Shown here: piece by piece, positions 1 to 8,687 of the stretch | How the letters are laid out: each line of letters opens with the position of its first letter | Position numbering within the stretch: the first letter of the stretch is position 1 | Source: Mucilaginibacter ginsenosidivorax | GTDB taxonomy: Bacteria; Bacteroidota; Bacteroidia; Sphingobacteriales; Sphingobacteriaceae | Direction: 5' to 3' | Assembly: GCF_007971525.1 (NCBI RefSeq) | Contig: NZ_CP042437.1 | Location: forward strand, 2,542,001 to 2,606,000 | Length of the DNA: 64,000 nucleotides | The notes under the pieces: generated by a model | Seen by the model: the letters and a program-made list of their open reading frames with translations, nothing else | Told to the model about the DNA's origin: nothing | Database searches by the model: none | Program-made: the position numbers and the translations under genes

Positions 1-1501
1 TGTGGCTCAAATCGCCGATAGGGCCGGCGCCATAAATTACGCCGTACAACCTGTTGGCATTGGTTACAAACCCCATCGACGTGATATATAAATCGCCCGC
101 ATTGTGATTGCCAAACAAAAAGCTGCTGGCCGCGAAACTGGTGAGGCTGTTGCCCAGGCTGTACCTTAATTCCTGCCCGTTATGGTGCATACCCATTAAA
201 TAATAAGTGGTATTGTTGTAAGTAAACGCTTTTACATCCTGCGCAACAAGGTCTTCGGCAAGCGCATCGCCGGTGTAGCTAAAATTTATCCCGTCCGTAC
301 TTACCGCATGATGGACCGCCCTGCGCTTTGTTGCAAAATCGTTAAAATACAAATGATAGGTACCATTTTCAAAGTAGCCAACATTTGAGCCATTTACATC
401 GGCAGTGGCCCAGCCAGGATAATTGGCCATAGTCAACATGGAGTTGCCGGAGCCAACATTGGGGGTCCAGGCAATGCCATCAGGCGAAGTTGCAAAGCTG
501 GGCTTGTTGGTAACCGAGTTTTGGGGTAACGATGTATAATACATCAGCCAGCTGCCATCGGGCTTTTTAAGTACGGTTTCGTTATTTACATGGCGCCTGT
601 CGCCATTGCCAATCATTAACGTGTGCGGGCCAAAAGTTAAAAAATCATCGTGGGTTACGGTTGCAAATATGCGGTCGTTTTTTTGCGATGTATTATCCCA
701 GCCGCCGTAATAAATATTCCAGGCGCTCCCGTCATATACTATGTTTGGCGCGTATATGTTAGGACTAACAGCATTGGTTGTGCCGCGTATAATGGGGTCT
801 CGGTCGTCTTGCGTCCAGTTAAAAATGCGGTCTGGGTTAAACGTGCCCGAGCCGGCGTTATTAACCCGGTTTTGCCTAACGGCGTTATCGTTGCCGGCCC
901 ATTTAAAATGATTGAACCCATCATCGTATCCTGCGGCAACTTCGGCAAGTTGTAAATAAAAGTTAGGCCCATCAGCACGCAGGCGGGTGGCTTCTATTTT
1001 TATACCGCCGGCATGCACGGCAACCGGCAGTGGTATTATTACAGGCAAATTGTAGTTGTCGTTTTTTTGAGGATTGGCAAAATTAGTGAACGATTTTGCG
1101 GCTACCCATGATGTGCCTGTATAATAATAAATTGTAAAATTTTGAGGGAAGCATAAGCCTGCATTATTGGCGCCATACCTTGGGGTTAGCTTCACATAAT
1201 TTACGTCAGTTGTGCCGCTAAAATAAAACTGGATAAACTCCGCGCCATCGGGGCCCGCGTGCCGTACCGAACTCCAGCTGGTAGCAGTATTACTGTCAAT
1301 AGCGTTTGATGCACTCCAGGAAGGATAGGTTGATGATGCCGCAATACTAACAATGGGTATGCTGGTATTTACCAACGGTGCTTTTAAACTTTGGTTATCA
1401 AGCGTAATGGCCTGCTTTGTATTTTTTTCGGGCAAATCCTTGTTGCAACCCGCCAAAACAACAATGGTTAGTATAAGCAATATGCGCAAAATTTTACTCA
1501 T
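1..1501 (-). CDS. Lipoprotein with discoidin (F5/8 type C) and GH43-like propeller regions, partial
   Basis: The reading frame is open from an ATG at 1501 to the left edge of the window, so the C-terminus is missing (500 residues visible). The N-terminus is a lipoprotein signal: a short hydrophobic run ending LAGC with the lipidated cysteine at residue 19, followed by NKD. Residues about 45-190 look like a carbohydrate-binding discoidin domain (SWSASNAIDSN, TSWSS, FIQFYFSG). From about residue 230 there are repeats typical of five-bladed beta-propeller glycosidases (APNIVYDGSAWNIYYGGWD, KKPDGSWLMYYTS, FATSPDGIAWTP, YFENGTYHLYFNDF). I infer a surface glycan-binding or glycan-cleaving protein; catalytic acids cannot be assigned by eye. 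It is divergent from purD and shares a 181-base intergenic region with it. Confidence is high that the gene is real and moderate on the enzymatic role. Confidence 0.8.
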   Translation of the reverse strand, partial: MSKILRILLILTIVVLAGCNKDLPEKNTKQAITLDNQSLKAPLVNTSIPIVSIAASSTYPSWSASNAIDSNTATSWSSVRHAGPDGAEFIQFYFSGTTDVNYVKLTPRYGANNAGLCFPQNFTIYYYTGTSWVAAKSFTNFANPQKNDNYNLPVIIPLPVAVHAGGIKIEATRLRADGPNFYLQLAEVAAGYDDGFNHFKWAGNDNAVRQNRVNNAGSGTFNPDRIFNWTQDDRDPIIRGTTNAVSPNIYAPNIVYDGSAWNIYYGGWDNTSQKNDRIFATVTHDDFLTFGPHTLMIGNGDRRHVNNETVLKKPDGSWLMYYTSLPQNSVTNKPSFATSPDGIAWTPNVGSGNSMLTMANYPGWATADVNGSNVGYFENGTYHLYFNDFATKRRAVHHAVSTDGINFSYTGDALAEDLVAQDVKAFTYNNTTYYLMGMHHNGQELRYSLGNSLTSFAASSFLFGNHNAGDLYITSMGFVTNANRLYGVIYGAGPIGDLSH

Positions 1502-1669
1502 GATAAAGGTTGGCAGGTTATTAATACGAGGTAGCGCGACTGCTATTGGGCGTAAAAATAGCTGAATATTTAATTCCCGTCAAATGCGCATAAATAATTT
1601 TATTTGGCAGCCCATGGTATCCACTCAAAAAAGCAACCACCGATACCAATGCTACTCACCCAAAAAAAC

Positions 1670-1677
1670 TATCTTTG
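1670..1677 (+). promoter_or_regulatory. Bacteroidota -7 box (TAnnTTTG) of purD
   Basis: TATCTTTG matches the Bacteroidota -7 consensus exactly and ends five bases before the purD ATG. No good TTG -33 element is visible at the usual distance. If the box is used, the transcript would begin at or next to the start codon, giving a leaderless mRNA. Confidence 0.5.
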
Positions 1678-1682
1678 CCCCC

Positions 1683-2957
1683 ATGAATATCCTGATCCTC
1701 GGTTCGGGCGGAAGGGAAAGCGCCTTCGCCTGGAAAATTGCGCAAAGCCCTAAATGTGAAAAGCTTTTTATCGCCCCCGGCAATGCCGGCACTCACCAGT
1801 ACGGCACCAACGTTAACATTAAGGTTACCGATTTTGAGGGGATTAAGGCTTTGGTATTGGAACAAGGCATCAACCTGGTACTGGTAGGCCCCGAGGAGCC
1901 GCTGGTAAAAGGCATTCACGATTTCTTTTTGGCCGATGAGCAATTAAAAAATGTACCCGTAGTAGGCCCGCAGCAGCAAGCCGCCCAGTTAGAGGGCAGT
2001 AAGGATTTCAGCAAGCAGTTTATGCAAAGGCATAACATACCTACGGCTGCCTATAAAACTTTTACTAAAGATACCTTGCAGGAGGGCCTTACGTACCTGG
2101 CCACAGCCGGCCTTCCGGTTGTGCTTAAGGCCGATGGCCTGGCCGCAGGCAAAGGGGTGCTTATTTGTACTTCGCTTGAAGAAGCCCAGCTGGAACTTAC
2201 CCAAATGCTTGCCGAAGCTAAATTTGGCGATGCCAGCTCGAGTGTGGTTATTGAGCAGTTTTTACAAGGCATCGAGCTATCTGTTTTTGTGATGACCGAT
2301 GGCAGCAACTACAAAATACTTCCCGAAGCTAAAGACTATAAACGTATAGGCGAGGGTGATACGGGCTTAAATACAGGCGGTATGGGCTCCATTTCGCCGG
2401 TACCGTTTGCCGATGCCGCTTATATTAAAAAGGTAGAAGATTTAGTTATCATCCCAACGGTAGAGGGTTTGAAAAAAGATGGCATCCCATACAAAGGCTT
2501 CATTTTTATAGGCCTGATGAATAAAGATGGCGAACCCTGGGTGATAGAATACAACTGCCGCATGGGCGACCCGGAGACCGAAAGCGTAATGCGCCGTATT
2601 GACAGCGATTTTGTTGACCTGCTGCAAGGCGTAGCCGAAGGTAACCTTAACGAAAAAGAGCTAATTATTTCGCCAAAAACTGCCGCCACCGTGGTTATGG
2701 TAGCTGGCGGCTATCCCGGCGAATACCTGAAAAACAAAGTAATAACCGGCACCGAAAACGTGCGCGACAGTATCGTATTCCACGCAGGCACCAGCCTTGA
2801 CGGCGAAAACGTGATAACCACAGGCGGTCGCGTTTTGGCAATAACTACCCTGCAGGATAACATGTTTAACGCCCTGCAACAAGCCACAGCCGATGCAAGC
2901 CGTATTTATTACGATGGCATGTACTTCAGGAAAGATATTGGGTTTGACTTGCTTTAG
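1683..2957 (+). CDS. purD: Phosphoribosylamine--glycine ligase (GAR synthetase)
   Basis: PurD joins glycine to 5-phosphoribosylamine with ATP, the second step of de novo purine synthesis in the cytosol. The 424-residue protein has the usual family length. It begins MNILILGSGGRESAFAWKI, the N-terminal domain signature, and carries the ATP-grasp parts LKADGLAAGKGV near residue 150, GEGDTGLNTGGMG near 240 and the metal-binding NCRMGDPETE near 290. The open frame extends 33 codons upstream, but the family start is the ATG at 1683, which also directly follows the -7 box. It is monocistronic here and ends at a two-way terminator shared with the convergent thioredoxin gene. Confidence 0.96.
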   Translation: MNILILGSGGRESAFAWKIAQSPKCEKLFIAPGNAGTHQYGTNVNIKVTDFEGIKALVLEQGINLVLVGPEEPLVKGIHDFFLADEQLKNVPVVGPQQQAAQLEGSKDFSKQFMQRHNIPTAAYKTFTKDTLQEGLTYLATAGLPVVLKADGLAAGKGVLICTSLEEAQLELTQMLAEAKFGDASSSVVIEQFLQGIELSVFVMTDGSNYKILPEAKDYKRIGEGDTGLNTGGMGSISPVPFADAAYIKKVEDLVIIPTVEGLKKDGIPYKGFIFIGLMNKDGEPWVIEYNCRMGDPETESVMRRIDSDFVDLLQGVAEGNLNEKELIISPKTAATVVMVAGGYPGEYLKNKVITGTENVRDSIVFHAGTSLDGENVITTGGRVLAITTLQDNMFNALQQATADASRIYYDGMYFRKDIGFDLL

Positions 2958-3156
2958 TTCATTGGTTCACTGGTTCATTAGTTCATTGGTGGCATAGTAG
3001 TTTAACTGTAATGCCTATTTAAAACCGAACCAAAGCATAAAAAAAGCCATGCTGATATTTAAACAGCATGGCTTTTTTATAAGTTCAGCCCGATAGACTA
3101 ATAAACTATTTTCAAACTATTCACCAATGAACTAATGAACCAGTGAACCAATGAAC
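2957..3156. repeat. Inverted pair of octamer word repeats around a terminator
   Basis: Positions 2957-2991 consist of four near-identical 8-base units (TTCATTGG, TTCACTGG, TTCATTAG, TTCATTGG). Positions 3122-3156 are the exact reverse complement of this 35-base arm. The two arms face each other across the gap between the convergent purD and thioredoxin genes. The left arm begins on the last base of the purD stop codon. The same words recur at 9881-9917. Confidence 0.9.
3039..3079. terminator. Bidirectional rho-independent terminator between purD and the TlpA-like gene
   Basis: A-rich start, then the stem AAAAGCCATGCTG pairing with CAGCATGGCTTTT around a nine-base loop, with an A run before and a T run after. 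It can serve both convergent genes. Confidence 0.88.
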
Positions 3157-3159
3157 CAA

Positions 3160-4293
3160 CTATATTTTCCCGAAAATCTCGGCAAGTTTATCTTCCAGGT
3201 CGTCGCCGCGCAGGTTTTTGGCAATTATTTTTCCGTTGGGATCTAACAGAAAGTTTTGGGGGATACCGCGAACAGCGTATAAACCTGCCGCTTTGCTATC
3301 CCAGAATTTAAGGTCAGAAACGTGGGTCCAGGTTAGGCCATCTTTGTGGATAGCAGCCAACCATTTGTCTTTAGCATTTGGTTTATCAAGCGATACGCCC
3401 AGGATGGTAAATTTTTGACCTTTGTAATGGTTATAAGCTTTTACCACGTTGGGGTTTTCCCTGCGGCAGGGGCCGCACCATGATGCCCAAAAATCAATCA
3501 AAACATATTGACCGCGAAATGAAGACAGGTTGATAACCTTCCCGCTGGTGTCAGCCTCGGCAAATTCCGGTGCTACAGCGCCCAGGGCCACAGCCTTAAG
3601 TTTAGGCATCCTTTCGCCCAATGCCTTGCCCGCGTCGGTACTTTTTACAGCCGGTGTTAAAACGTCATATAAGGGTTTAAGATCGGCATAATCGGTACTG
3701 TAGGCCAATGATTCAAGGGCGTTCAGGCTGATGATTGAGTTAGGGTTTTCCCTGATAAATTTTTTATCTGTAGCCGCGCTTAACTCGTCTATAGCTTTTT
3801 CGTCGGCTTTTTCTTTTTTAAGATATTCCGGCGATGCTTTTTGCTCGGCTGTAGCAGCTTTCTGTCTTTCTTCCAAAGCATTGTAGGCATCATTTACAGG
3901 CTTTTGTGCCAGTTGATATTTTTCGTTTTCCTGGTTGGTTTTAGGGCCGTCAACTGTGGCGTTTTCTATTTTATCAGCAGCGTTTACATTAATTAAACCA
4001 GGTTCAAGATAAATAGCCCGGTAACCATCGGCCTTGCCCGTGCCGGTACCTTTTGAGTTAAACAACAAATAGGCGTTAAGCGGCGCCGCACCAACCGAGC
4101 CGGCAAAATGGAATTTACCATTTACCACGGTACATGAATCATAAATAGGTTTCCCTTTAGGGAACCTATACTCCAGGTACACTTTGGCAGGCGCATTAAA
4201 ATCGCCTATTTTACCTTGTATGTCATATTTGTTATCCTGCGCAAAAACAACCACAGGCAGCGCGGCCAATGCTAACAATATTATTTTTTTCAT
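3160..4293 (-). CDS. TlpA/AhpC-type thiol-disulfide oxidoreductase with DUF4369-like N-domain
   Basis: A 377-residue exported thioredoxin-fold protein. Residues 1-18 form a signal peptide ending VVVFAQ. Residues about 22-110 look like the beta-rich DUF4369 domain common in front of Bacteroidota thioredoxins, followed by a charged helical linker. The redoxin domain carries the active site WCGPC at 272-276, and the cis-proline region RGIPQNFLLD is conserved. It probably acts in the periplasm, reducing or rearranging disulfides of cell-surface proteins; the substrate is unknown. It is a tandem paralogue of the next gene upstream (4480-5652), same strand. The last hundred residues of the two are nearly identical, while the front halves have diverged, as expected after an old duplication. 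Confidence 0.88.
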   Translation of the reverse strand: MKKIILLALAALPVVVFAQDNKYDIQGKIGDFNAPAKVYLEYRFPKGKPIYDSCTVVNGKFHFAGSVGAAPLNAYLLFNSKGTGTGKADGYRAIYLEPGLINVNAADKIENATVDGPKTNQENEKYQLAQKPVNDAYNALEERQKAATAEQKASPEYLKKEKADEKAIDELSAATDKKFIRENPNSIISLNALESLAYSTDYADLKPLYDVLTPAVKSTDAGKALGERMPKLKAVALGAVAPEFAEADTSGKVINLSSFRGQYVLIDFWASWCGPCRRENPNVVKAYNHYKGQKFTILGVSLDKPNAKDKWLAAIHKDGLTWTHVSDLKFWDSKAAGLYAVRGIPQNFLLDPNGKIIAKNLRGDDLEDKLAEIFGKI

Positions 4294-4371
4294 ATGCGAT
4301 AAAGTTCAACCCGCAATGTAATATGTAAAAACTACATATTACATATAGTCAATAAAAAGTTACAATATTCG

Positions 4372-4476
4372 GTCATTAGTCATTAGTCATAAGTCATAAG
4401 TCATAAATCGTCCCGGCGGTATTTGTTTTAACTATTTAACATAACCACACTCACAACTCACAACTCACAACTCACA
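4372..4476. repeat. Two heptamer tandem-repeat tracts in one intergenic gap
   Basis: Positions 4372-4406 hold five 7-base units (GTCATTA twice, GTCATAA three times). Positions 4449-4476 hold four perfect units of ACTCACA. Both lie between the tandem thioredoxin genes. Neither has an inverted partner in the same gap, unlike most of the other tracts of this kind in the window. Confidence 0.85.
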
Positions 4477-4479
4477 ACC

Positions 4480-5652
4480 CTATATCTTCCCAAAAAGCTC
4501 GGCCAGCTTGGCGTCAAGGTCTTCGCCACGAAGGTTTTTGGCGATAATTTTTCCATCCGGACCGATCAGGTAATTTTGAGGGATTGAAGTTACCGAATAA
4601 AGAGCTGCGGCAGCGTTGTTCCAATACTTAAGGTCAGATACCTGTGTCCAGTCCAATCCATCACTTTTTATAGCCGCAAGCCATGCCGATTTGCTGTCGG
4701 CCCTGTCTAACGATACACCCACAATGGTGAAGTTTTTGGTTTTATACTTGTTATAATTTCGTACTACGTTAGGGTTTTCCTGGCGGCAGGGGCCACACCA
4801 TGATGCCCAAAAATCAAGCAAAACATATTTGCCCCTGAATGACGAAAGTTTAACCGGCGTACCGTTCACGTCATTTTGCACAAAATCGGGCGCCAGGGCA
4901 CCTATTGCCGTAACCCTTAGGGCATCAAGCTGCGCTTTCATCACTTTACCGGCTTCGGTATTCCTTACATCGGCCGAAAGCGAGTTGTACAAAGGCTCTA
5001 TTTCACCCGGATCGGGCGCCGGGCCACCTACCGAGCTTAGCGCCAGTAGGCTTAGGTAGCTGTTGGGGTTATCGGTTATAAAGCTTTTTAAAGTATAACT
5101 TTGCAGCGTTTGCAATGCTTTATACTTGCTTTGTATGGCGCTTTGGAATGCAGGCGATTTCTGTTGTTCGGGTGTGGCAGCCTTAACTTCGGCCATCAGG
5201 TGCTCGCCGCGCATGTTGATGCTTTTTAGCTGGGCCTGCAATTTAATATTATCAAGGTTAAGCTGCGAACCGGTGATTTGCGCTTTTGAAACAGAATCTT
5301 TACTGGTAATAGTCAGCGTGCCTTTATCAATAAAAAAGTTAAGGTTATCGGCATTTTTTGATAATGCCCGGCCATCGCTATATTGCTGGGTAAATTTTTC
5401 TATCCCCAGGCCTTTGTAATCAACCACCAGCGTGGCATTAACCGGGTTAAGCATCGAACCTTTGAAACTAAAAACACCATTTACAATATCGGCCGAATCA
5501 ATAACGCTGTTGGCGCCCAGCTGATACGATAAATAAACTTTTGCCGGCGCGCCTACATTGCCCAATTTACCATTTATAGTAAAGGTATCGGTACTTTGGG
5601 CATATACTATGGCCGGTAATAAGGTTATAATTAAAAAAAATATTTTTTTCAT
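4480..5652 (-). CDS. TlpA/AhpC-type thiol-disulfide oxidoreductase, tandem paralogue
   Basis: A 390-residue paralogue of the 3160-4293 product with the same plan: signal peptide ending AIVYAQ near residue 19, a DUF4369-like beta domain to about residue 120, a helical linker, then the redoxin domain with WCGPC at 285-289 and the cis-proline segment TSIPQNYLIG. Its C-terminus (RGEDLDAKLAELFGKI) is nearly the same as that of the neighbour. It is expected in the periplasm as a thiol reductase or disulfide isomerase. The gene precedes its paralogue on the same strand with 186 bases between, and that gap carries heptamer tracts rather than an obvious promoter. Whether the two are co-transcribed cannot be told from sequence. 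Confidence 0.88.
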   Translation of the reverse strand: MKKIFFLIITLLPAIVYAQSTDTFTINGKLGNVGAPAKVYLSYQLGANSVIDSADIVNGVFSFKGSMLNPVNATLVVDYKGLGIEKFTQQYSDGRALSKNADNLNFFIDKGTLTITSKDSVSKAQITGSQLNLDNIKLQAQLKSINMRGEHLMAEVKAATPEQQKSPAFQSAIQSKYKALQTLQSYTLKSFITDNPNSYLSLLALSSVGGPAPDPGEIEPLYNSLSADVRNTEAGKVMKAQLDALRVTAIGALAPDFVQNDVNGTPVKLSSFRGKYVLLDFWASWCGPCRQENPNVVRNYNKYKTKNFTIVGVSLDRADSKSAWLAAIKSDGLDWTQVSDLKYWNNAAAALYSVTSIPQNYLIGPDGKIIAKNLRGEDLDAKLAELFGKI

Positions 5653-5708
5653 CAGAGTTAAAAACTATAAGGATTGATAACGTTAAAATGCTGCTATAAT
5701 TGCTATTA

Positions 5709-6890
5709 TCAGTTTAATTTTTGATAGGTGCGCCACCAAAGGTCGGGCAACTCGCCGGATGTGGCCGTTTTATAGTCGGCATAGCTACAGGGCACCAGGT
5801 GAAAGCGTTCGTTTTTTGAGCCCCCCGTTGGGTAAGGTACCTGCATCCACCAGCGGTCGGATTTTTTGCTTTTTACAAATACAACCTCCTGGTCTTCATG
5901 CTTCAGGCTGGTTTTATAAATAAGGTATTGCGATTTTGGATTGAGCGGAAAATCGCGCTTACGGCCATAAAAACCATCAATAAAATACCAGATCATCTGC
6001 GCCAGCAACATAGCCGTTTGGCCGTTATTATCATAGGCCGGGTTAAACTCGTAAAAACCTATCGAGCTTAGCTTATCATTAAAACCCGCGTACCGGCATA
6101 GCTGGCAGGCCTCCTGCCCGTTAAAGCCATTGGGGGTAGCATTGGCGTTGCCTGCAGCATCGGCAGACCGGATGGAGCCCACATCAAAGCTTACCATACT
6201 GGCGTTGCGAATGGCGGGCTCGGTTACGGCAATGTTGCCGGTCAGTTCGCCAAGGCGGTGTACATCAAAGTAAAGCTTATCCATTACCCGCAAACTTTCC
6301 TGGCTGGCAAAATAAGTTTGGTACCCCAGGTTACTAAAATTGAACAGGTAGTTGGGCTCGTGTAAAAATATTTTGTTGAGGTATGATTGCGAAGTGGTTT
6401 CCAATCCCGCCGGGGTTTCGTCCTCATCAAGGTCAAAACGGGCATCTACTACCACCAGGTCAACCTTCTGTTCCAAATCCTCGTAACCCAGGTATTGGGC
6501 GTAGGTTAAATCCTGTCCACCACCTAAAATAATGGGGATAATGTCTTTTTTAACCAGTTCGGATACTACAGTTTTAAGGGCAAAGTAGGTATCGGTAACC
6601 GATGCGCCTGCTGTGATATTGCCCAGGTCGGCAATTTTTAAGTTGTAGCCCCCTTCATTAAGCTGGTAAAGTTTCTCGCGGATATAGTCGGGCCCAAGGG
6701 CACAGCCCTGGTTATCGGTAGCATTACGATCGTCCATAACACCGATGATAGCCAGGTCGGTTTTCTCCTCCAGGTCGGGAAAATCGACAGAATAATGCAC
6801 AATTTTATCGCCAAGCTGACTGGTATAGTAGCCCTTTTTAGGAGTGATCTTTTTCAGATCGATGGGTTTAAAAAAATCAGCTAAGGACAT
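5709..6890 (-). CDS. Arginase/formimidoylglutamase-fold protein with altered metal ligands
   Basis: A 393-residue cytosolic protein of the ureohydrolase superfamily. The fold signatures can be followed: ILGGGQDLTYA at 121-131 corresponds to the GGDHS motif, VVDARFDLD at 147-155 to DAHxD, and VSFDVGSIRSAD at 233-244 to SxDxDxxDP. However, the histidine of the first motif is Gln126, the histidine of the second is Arg151, and the second aspartate of the third is Gly238. So about half of the usual six manganese ligands are missing, and classical binuclear-manganese hydrolysis of arginine or formimidoylglutamate is doubtful. Database annotation would probably call it formimidoylglutamase; no other hut gene is nearby. 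It is divergent from the SDR gene across a repeat-filled gap. Confidence 0.75.
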   Translation of the reverse strand: MSLADFFKPIDLKKITPKKGYYTSQLGDKIVHYSVDFPDLEEKTDLAIIGVMDDRNATDNQGCALGPDYIREKLYQLNEGGYNLKIADLGNITAGASVTDTYFALKTVVSELVKKDIIPIILGGGQDLTYAQYLGYEDLEQKVDLVVVDARFDLDEDETPAGLETTSQSYLNKIFLHEPNYLFNFSNLGYQTYFASQESLRVMDKLYFDVHRLGELTGNIAVTEPAIRNASMVSFDVGSIRSADAAGNANATPNGFNGQEACQLCRYAGFNDKLSSIGFYEFNPAYDNNGQTAMLLAQMIWYFIDGFYGRKRDFPLNPKSQYLIYKTSLKHEDQEVVFVKSKKSDRWWMQVPYPTGGSKNERFHLVPCSYADYKTATSGELPDLWWRTYQKLN

Positions 6891-6893
6891 AAT

Positions 6894-7085
6894 GCAAATT
6901 TCAGATGTGCAAATGTGCAGATTTCAGATGAACATTTTTTGTCTGAACTGAATTTTCGGAATTAATGGATTAACTGAATAGGATAAGTAAAGTATGTAAA
7001 CATTGTAAATCAAAATTCTTCATCTGCATACCTGCACATCTGAAATCTGCACATTTATGAACATATTTGCACATCTGAAATCCGC
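6894..7085. repeat. Inverted pair of word repeats between divergent genes
   Basis: The left arm (6894-6930) and right arm (7037-7085) are inverted copies built from short units such as CATCTGAAAT and CTGCACATTT. The right arm carries an insertion of about nine bases. The right arm ends a few bases before the SDR start codon and contains the in-frame upstream ATG at 7057, so that ATG is unlikely to be the true start. Confidence 0.85.
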
Positions 7086-7089
7086 ATAT

Positions 7090-8055
7090 ATGATTCTAAT
7101 TACTGGCGCAACAGGTTTTCTCGGGGCCGAACTGGCGAAACTGCTGGTTACATCTGGCTCAAACATTCGTTGCACCAAACGGGCTACTTCAGGCATACCT
7201 GCCTTACTTGCTCCTTTTCAATCGCAAATTGAATGGGTTGAGGCCGACATGCTGGACATTTTCGCGCTGGAAAATGCCTTGGTTGGCGTAACCCAGGTTT
7301 ATCATTGCGCGGCGTGGGTATCGTTAAAGTCGGCCGATAAAAAGCCGATGATCAATACTAACGTGACCGGCACGGCCAACCTGGTTAATTTATGTGCCGA
7401 AAAGGGCATCAGAATGGTGCACGTAAGTTCGATAGCCGCCATAGGCCTGGCCAAACCCGGCGACCTTACTACCGAAAACCATCACCTGGAGCAATCAACA
7501 GAAAACGATGGTTATGCCATATCAAAGCTGGAGAGCGAGATGGAAGTATGGCGCGGTATTGCCGAAGGTTTGGATGCCGTAATTGTGAATCCATCGCTTA
7601 TTATCGGCGCAAGCGCTGGTAAAGTGGGCAGCGGCGCGTTATTTGAAACCATCCGTAAGGGCCTTAAATTTTATACCGCCGGCACTATTGGCTTTGTTGA
7701 TGTACACGATGTAGCCAAATGTATGGTTGGCCTTATGAACAGCGATATCACCGCCGAACGCTACATTATCAGCGCCGAAAATCGCACCTATCAATCTATA
7801 ACCACCGAGGCAGCAAACGGATTTGGGATTAAACCGCCTGCCATTTTAGCCAAACCCTGGCTGATGGAAATTGGCTGGCGCGGTGCCGCAGTAATAGCCG
7901 CGTTAACAGGTGGCAACCCGGCTATCGACAAAACATCGGCACAGGCGGCATCGGTAACACGGGAATTTGACAACTCAAAAATCAGGAATGCTATTGGCAT
8001 TGAATTTAAGCCGATAAATAAAACCATTAAGGAGATTTGCGAGGCATTGCACTAA
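7090..8055 (+). CDS. NAD(P)-dependent epimerase/dehydratase family protein (extended SDR)
   Basis: The 321-residue protein opens MILITGATGFLGAELAKLL, the Rossmann GxxGxxG nucleotide-binding motif of extended short-chain dehydrogenases. The catalytic serine lies in HVSSIAAIG and the YxxxK motif reads YAISKLESE. The product resembles dihydroflavonol-reductase-like and 3-beta-hydroxysteroid-dehydrogenase-like members, which reduce a carbonyl or epimerise a sugar; the substrate cannot be predicted. An in-frame ATG at 7057 lies inside a repeat, so the ATG at 7090, which starts directly at the Rossmann strand, is preferred. The next gene starts 13 bases downstream and may be co-transcribed. Confidence 0.88.
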   Translation: MILITGATGFLGAELAKLLVTSGSNIRCTKRATSGIPALLAPFQSQIEWVEADMLDIFALENALVGVTQVYHCAAWVSLKSADKKPMINTNVTGTANLVNLCAEKGIRMVHVSSIAAIGLAKPGDLTTENHHLEQSTENDGYAISKLESEMEVWRGIAEGLDAVIVNPSLIIGASAGKVGSGALFETIRKGLKFYTAGTIGFVDVHDVAKCMVGLMNSDITAERYIISAENRTYQSITTEAANGFGIKPPAILAKPWLMEIGWRGAAVIAALTGGNPAIDKTSAQAASVTREFDNSKIRNAIGIEFKPINKTIKEICEALH

Positions 8056-8068
8056 TTGAAGGCGATTT

Positions 8069-8596
8069 ATGGATACGGAAAAACGCTATACATTTAATCC
8101 CCGGCGCTTAATTTTTGAGTCCGTTTTTACTTTAGCATTAGTCGGATTTGCTGTTTGGTTTACCATAAAAGCAGTATTATTATTTCCCGCAACAGGACCT
8201 CTATTGTTGTTTTTGCTATTTTTTTTTACTGGTTTGATATCAATATTATACCAGCAAATAAAAACATGGCTTGTACTGAGGCAGTATTATCAATTTGATA
8301 AGGATAAAACAATAATACTAAGCGCCGACAGACTAACACTCAACATGGGTAAAGACAACCTTGATATACACATTAATAGTGATGAAGTTGTAACAGTCGA
8401 AATTTATGAAGGTAAACCCTGGGGCAGATTCCAGAATTTTGATTATATAATACTATACACAATAGATAACCAAAAGGTAATCATTACCCAGTTTACCGTA
8501 CCCTTGCTTGTTCATGATAAGGTATTTAAAAAGTTTTTAAGAAGGAAACCACGAAAATATTTTAAAAAGAGATTCAATTTTATCGATGTGAATTAA
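8069..8596 (+). CDS. Membrane protein with YcxB-like C-terminal domain
   Basis: A 175-residue protein with two closely spaced membrane helices (about residues 17-38 and 42-62) followed by a soluble beta-rich domain (YQFDKDKTIILSADRL, WGRFQNFDYIILYT). This arrangement resembles the YcxB-like or PH-like membrane proteins of unknown function. The local base composition is more AT-rich than the flanking genes, which may mean weak selection or recent arrival. It follows the SDR gene by 13 bases on the same strand. The family assignment is from overall plan rather than a diagnostic motif. Confidence 0.7.
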   Translation: MDTEKRYTFNPRRLIFESVFTLALVGFAVWFTIKAVLLFPATGPLLLFLLFFFTGLISILYQQIKTWLVLRQYYQFDKDKTIILSADRLTLNMGKDNLDIHINSDEVVTVEIYEGKPWGRFQNFDYIILYTIDNQKVIITQFTVPLLVHDKVFKKFLRRKPRKYFKKRFNFIDVN

Positions 8597-8687
8597 AGTG
8601 CAAGTAGCAACAGTCTCCTGGGCATATTGAAGCTAACCAGCATATTTATTTATATCAATATCATTACCTTGCCCATTCATTTTTTAC

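Noticed and set aside
650..955. A 101-codon plus-strand open frame at the left end
   Set aside because: It is antisense to the clear lipoprotein gene on the minus strand.
1584..1682. Longer N-terminus of PurD
   Set aside because: The extra 33 codons precede the family start and lie over the -7 promoter box.
4372..4476. Tandem repeats that could be taken for a CRISPR array
   Set aside because: The units are 7 bases long and directly adjacent, with no spacers and no cas genes.
7057..7089. Upstream ATG of the SDR gene
   Set aside because: It lies in a repeat arm and adds residues before the Rossmann start.
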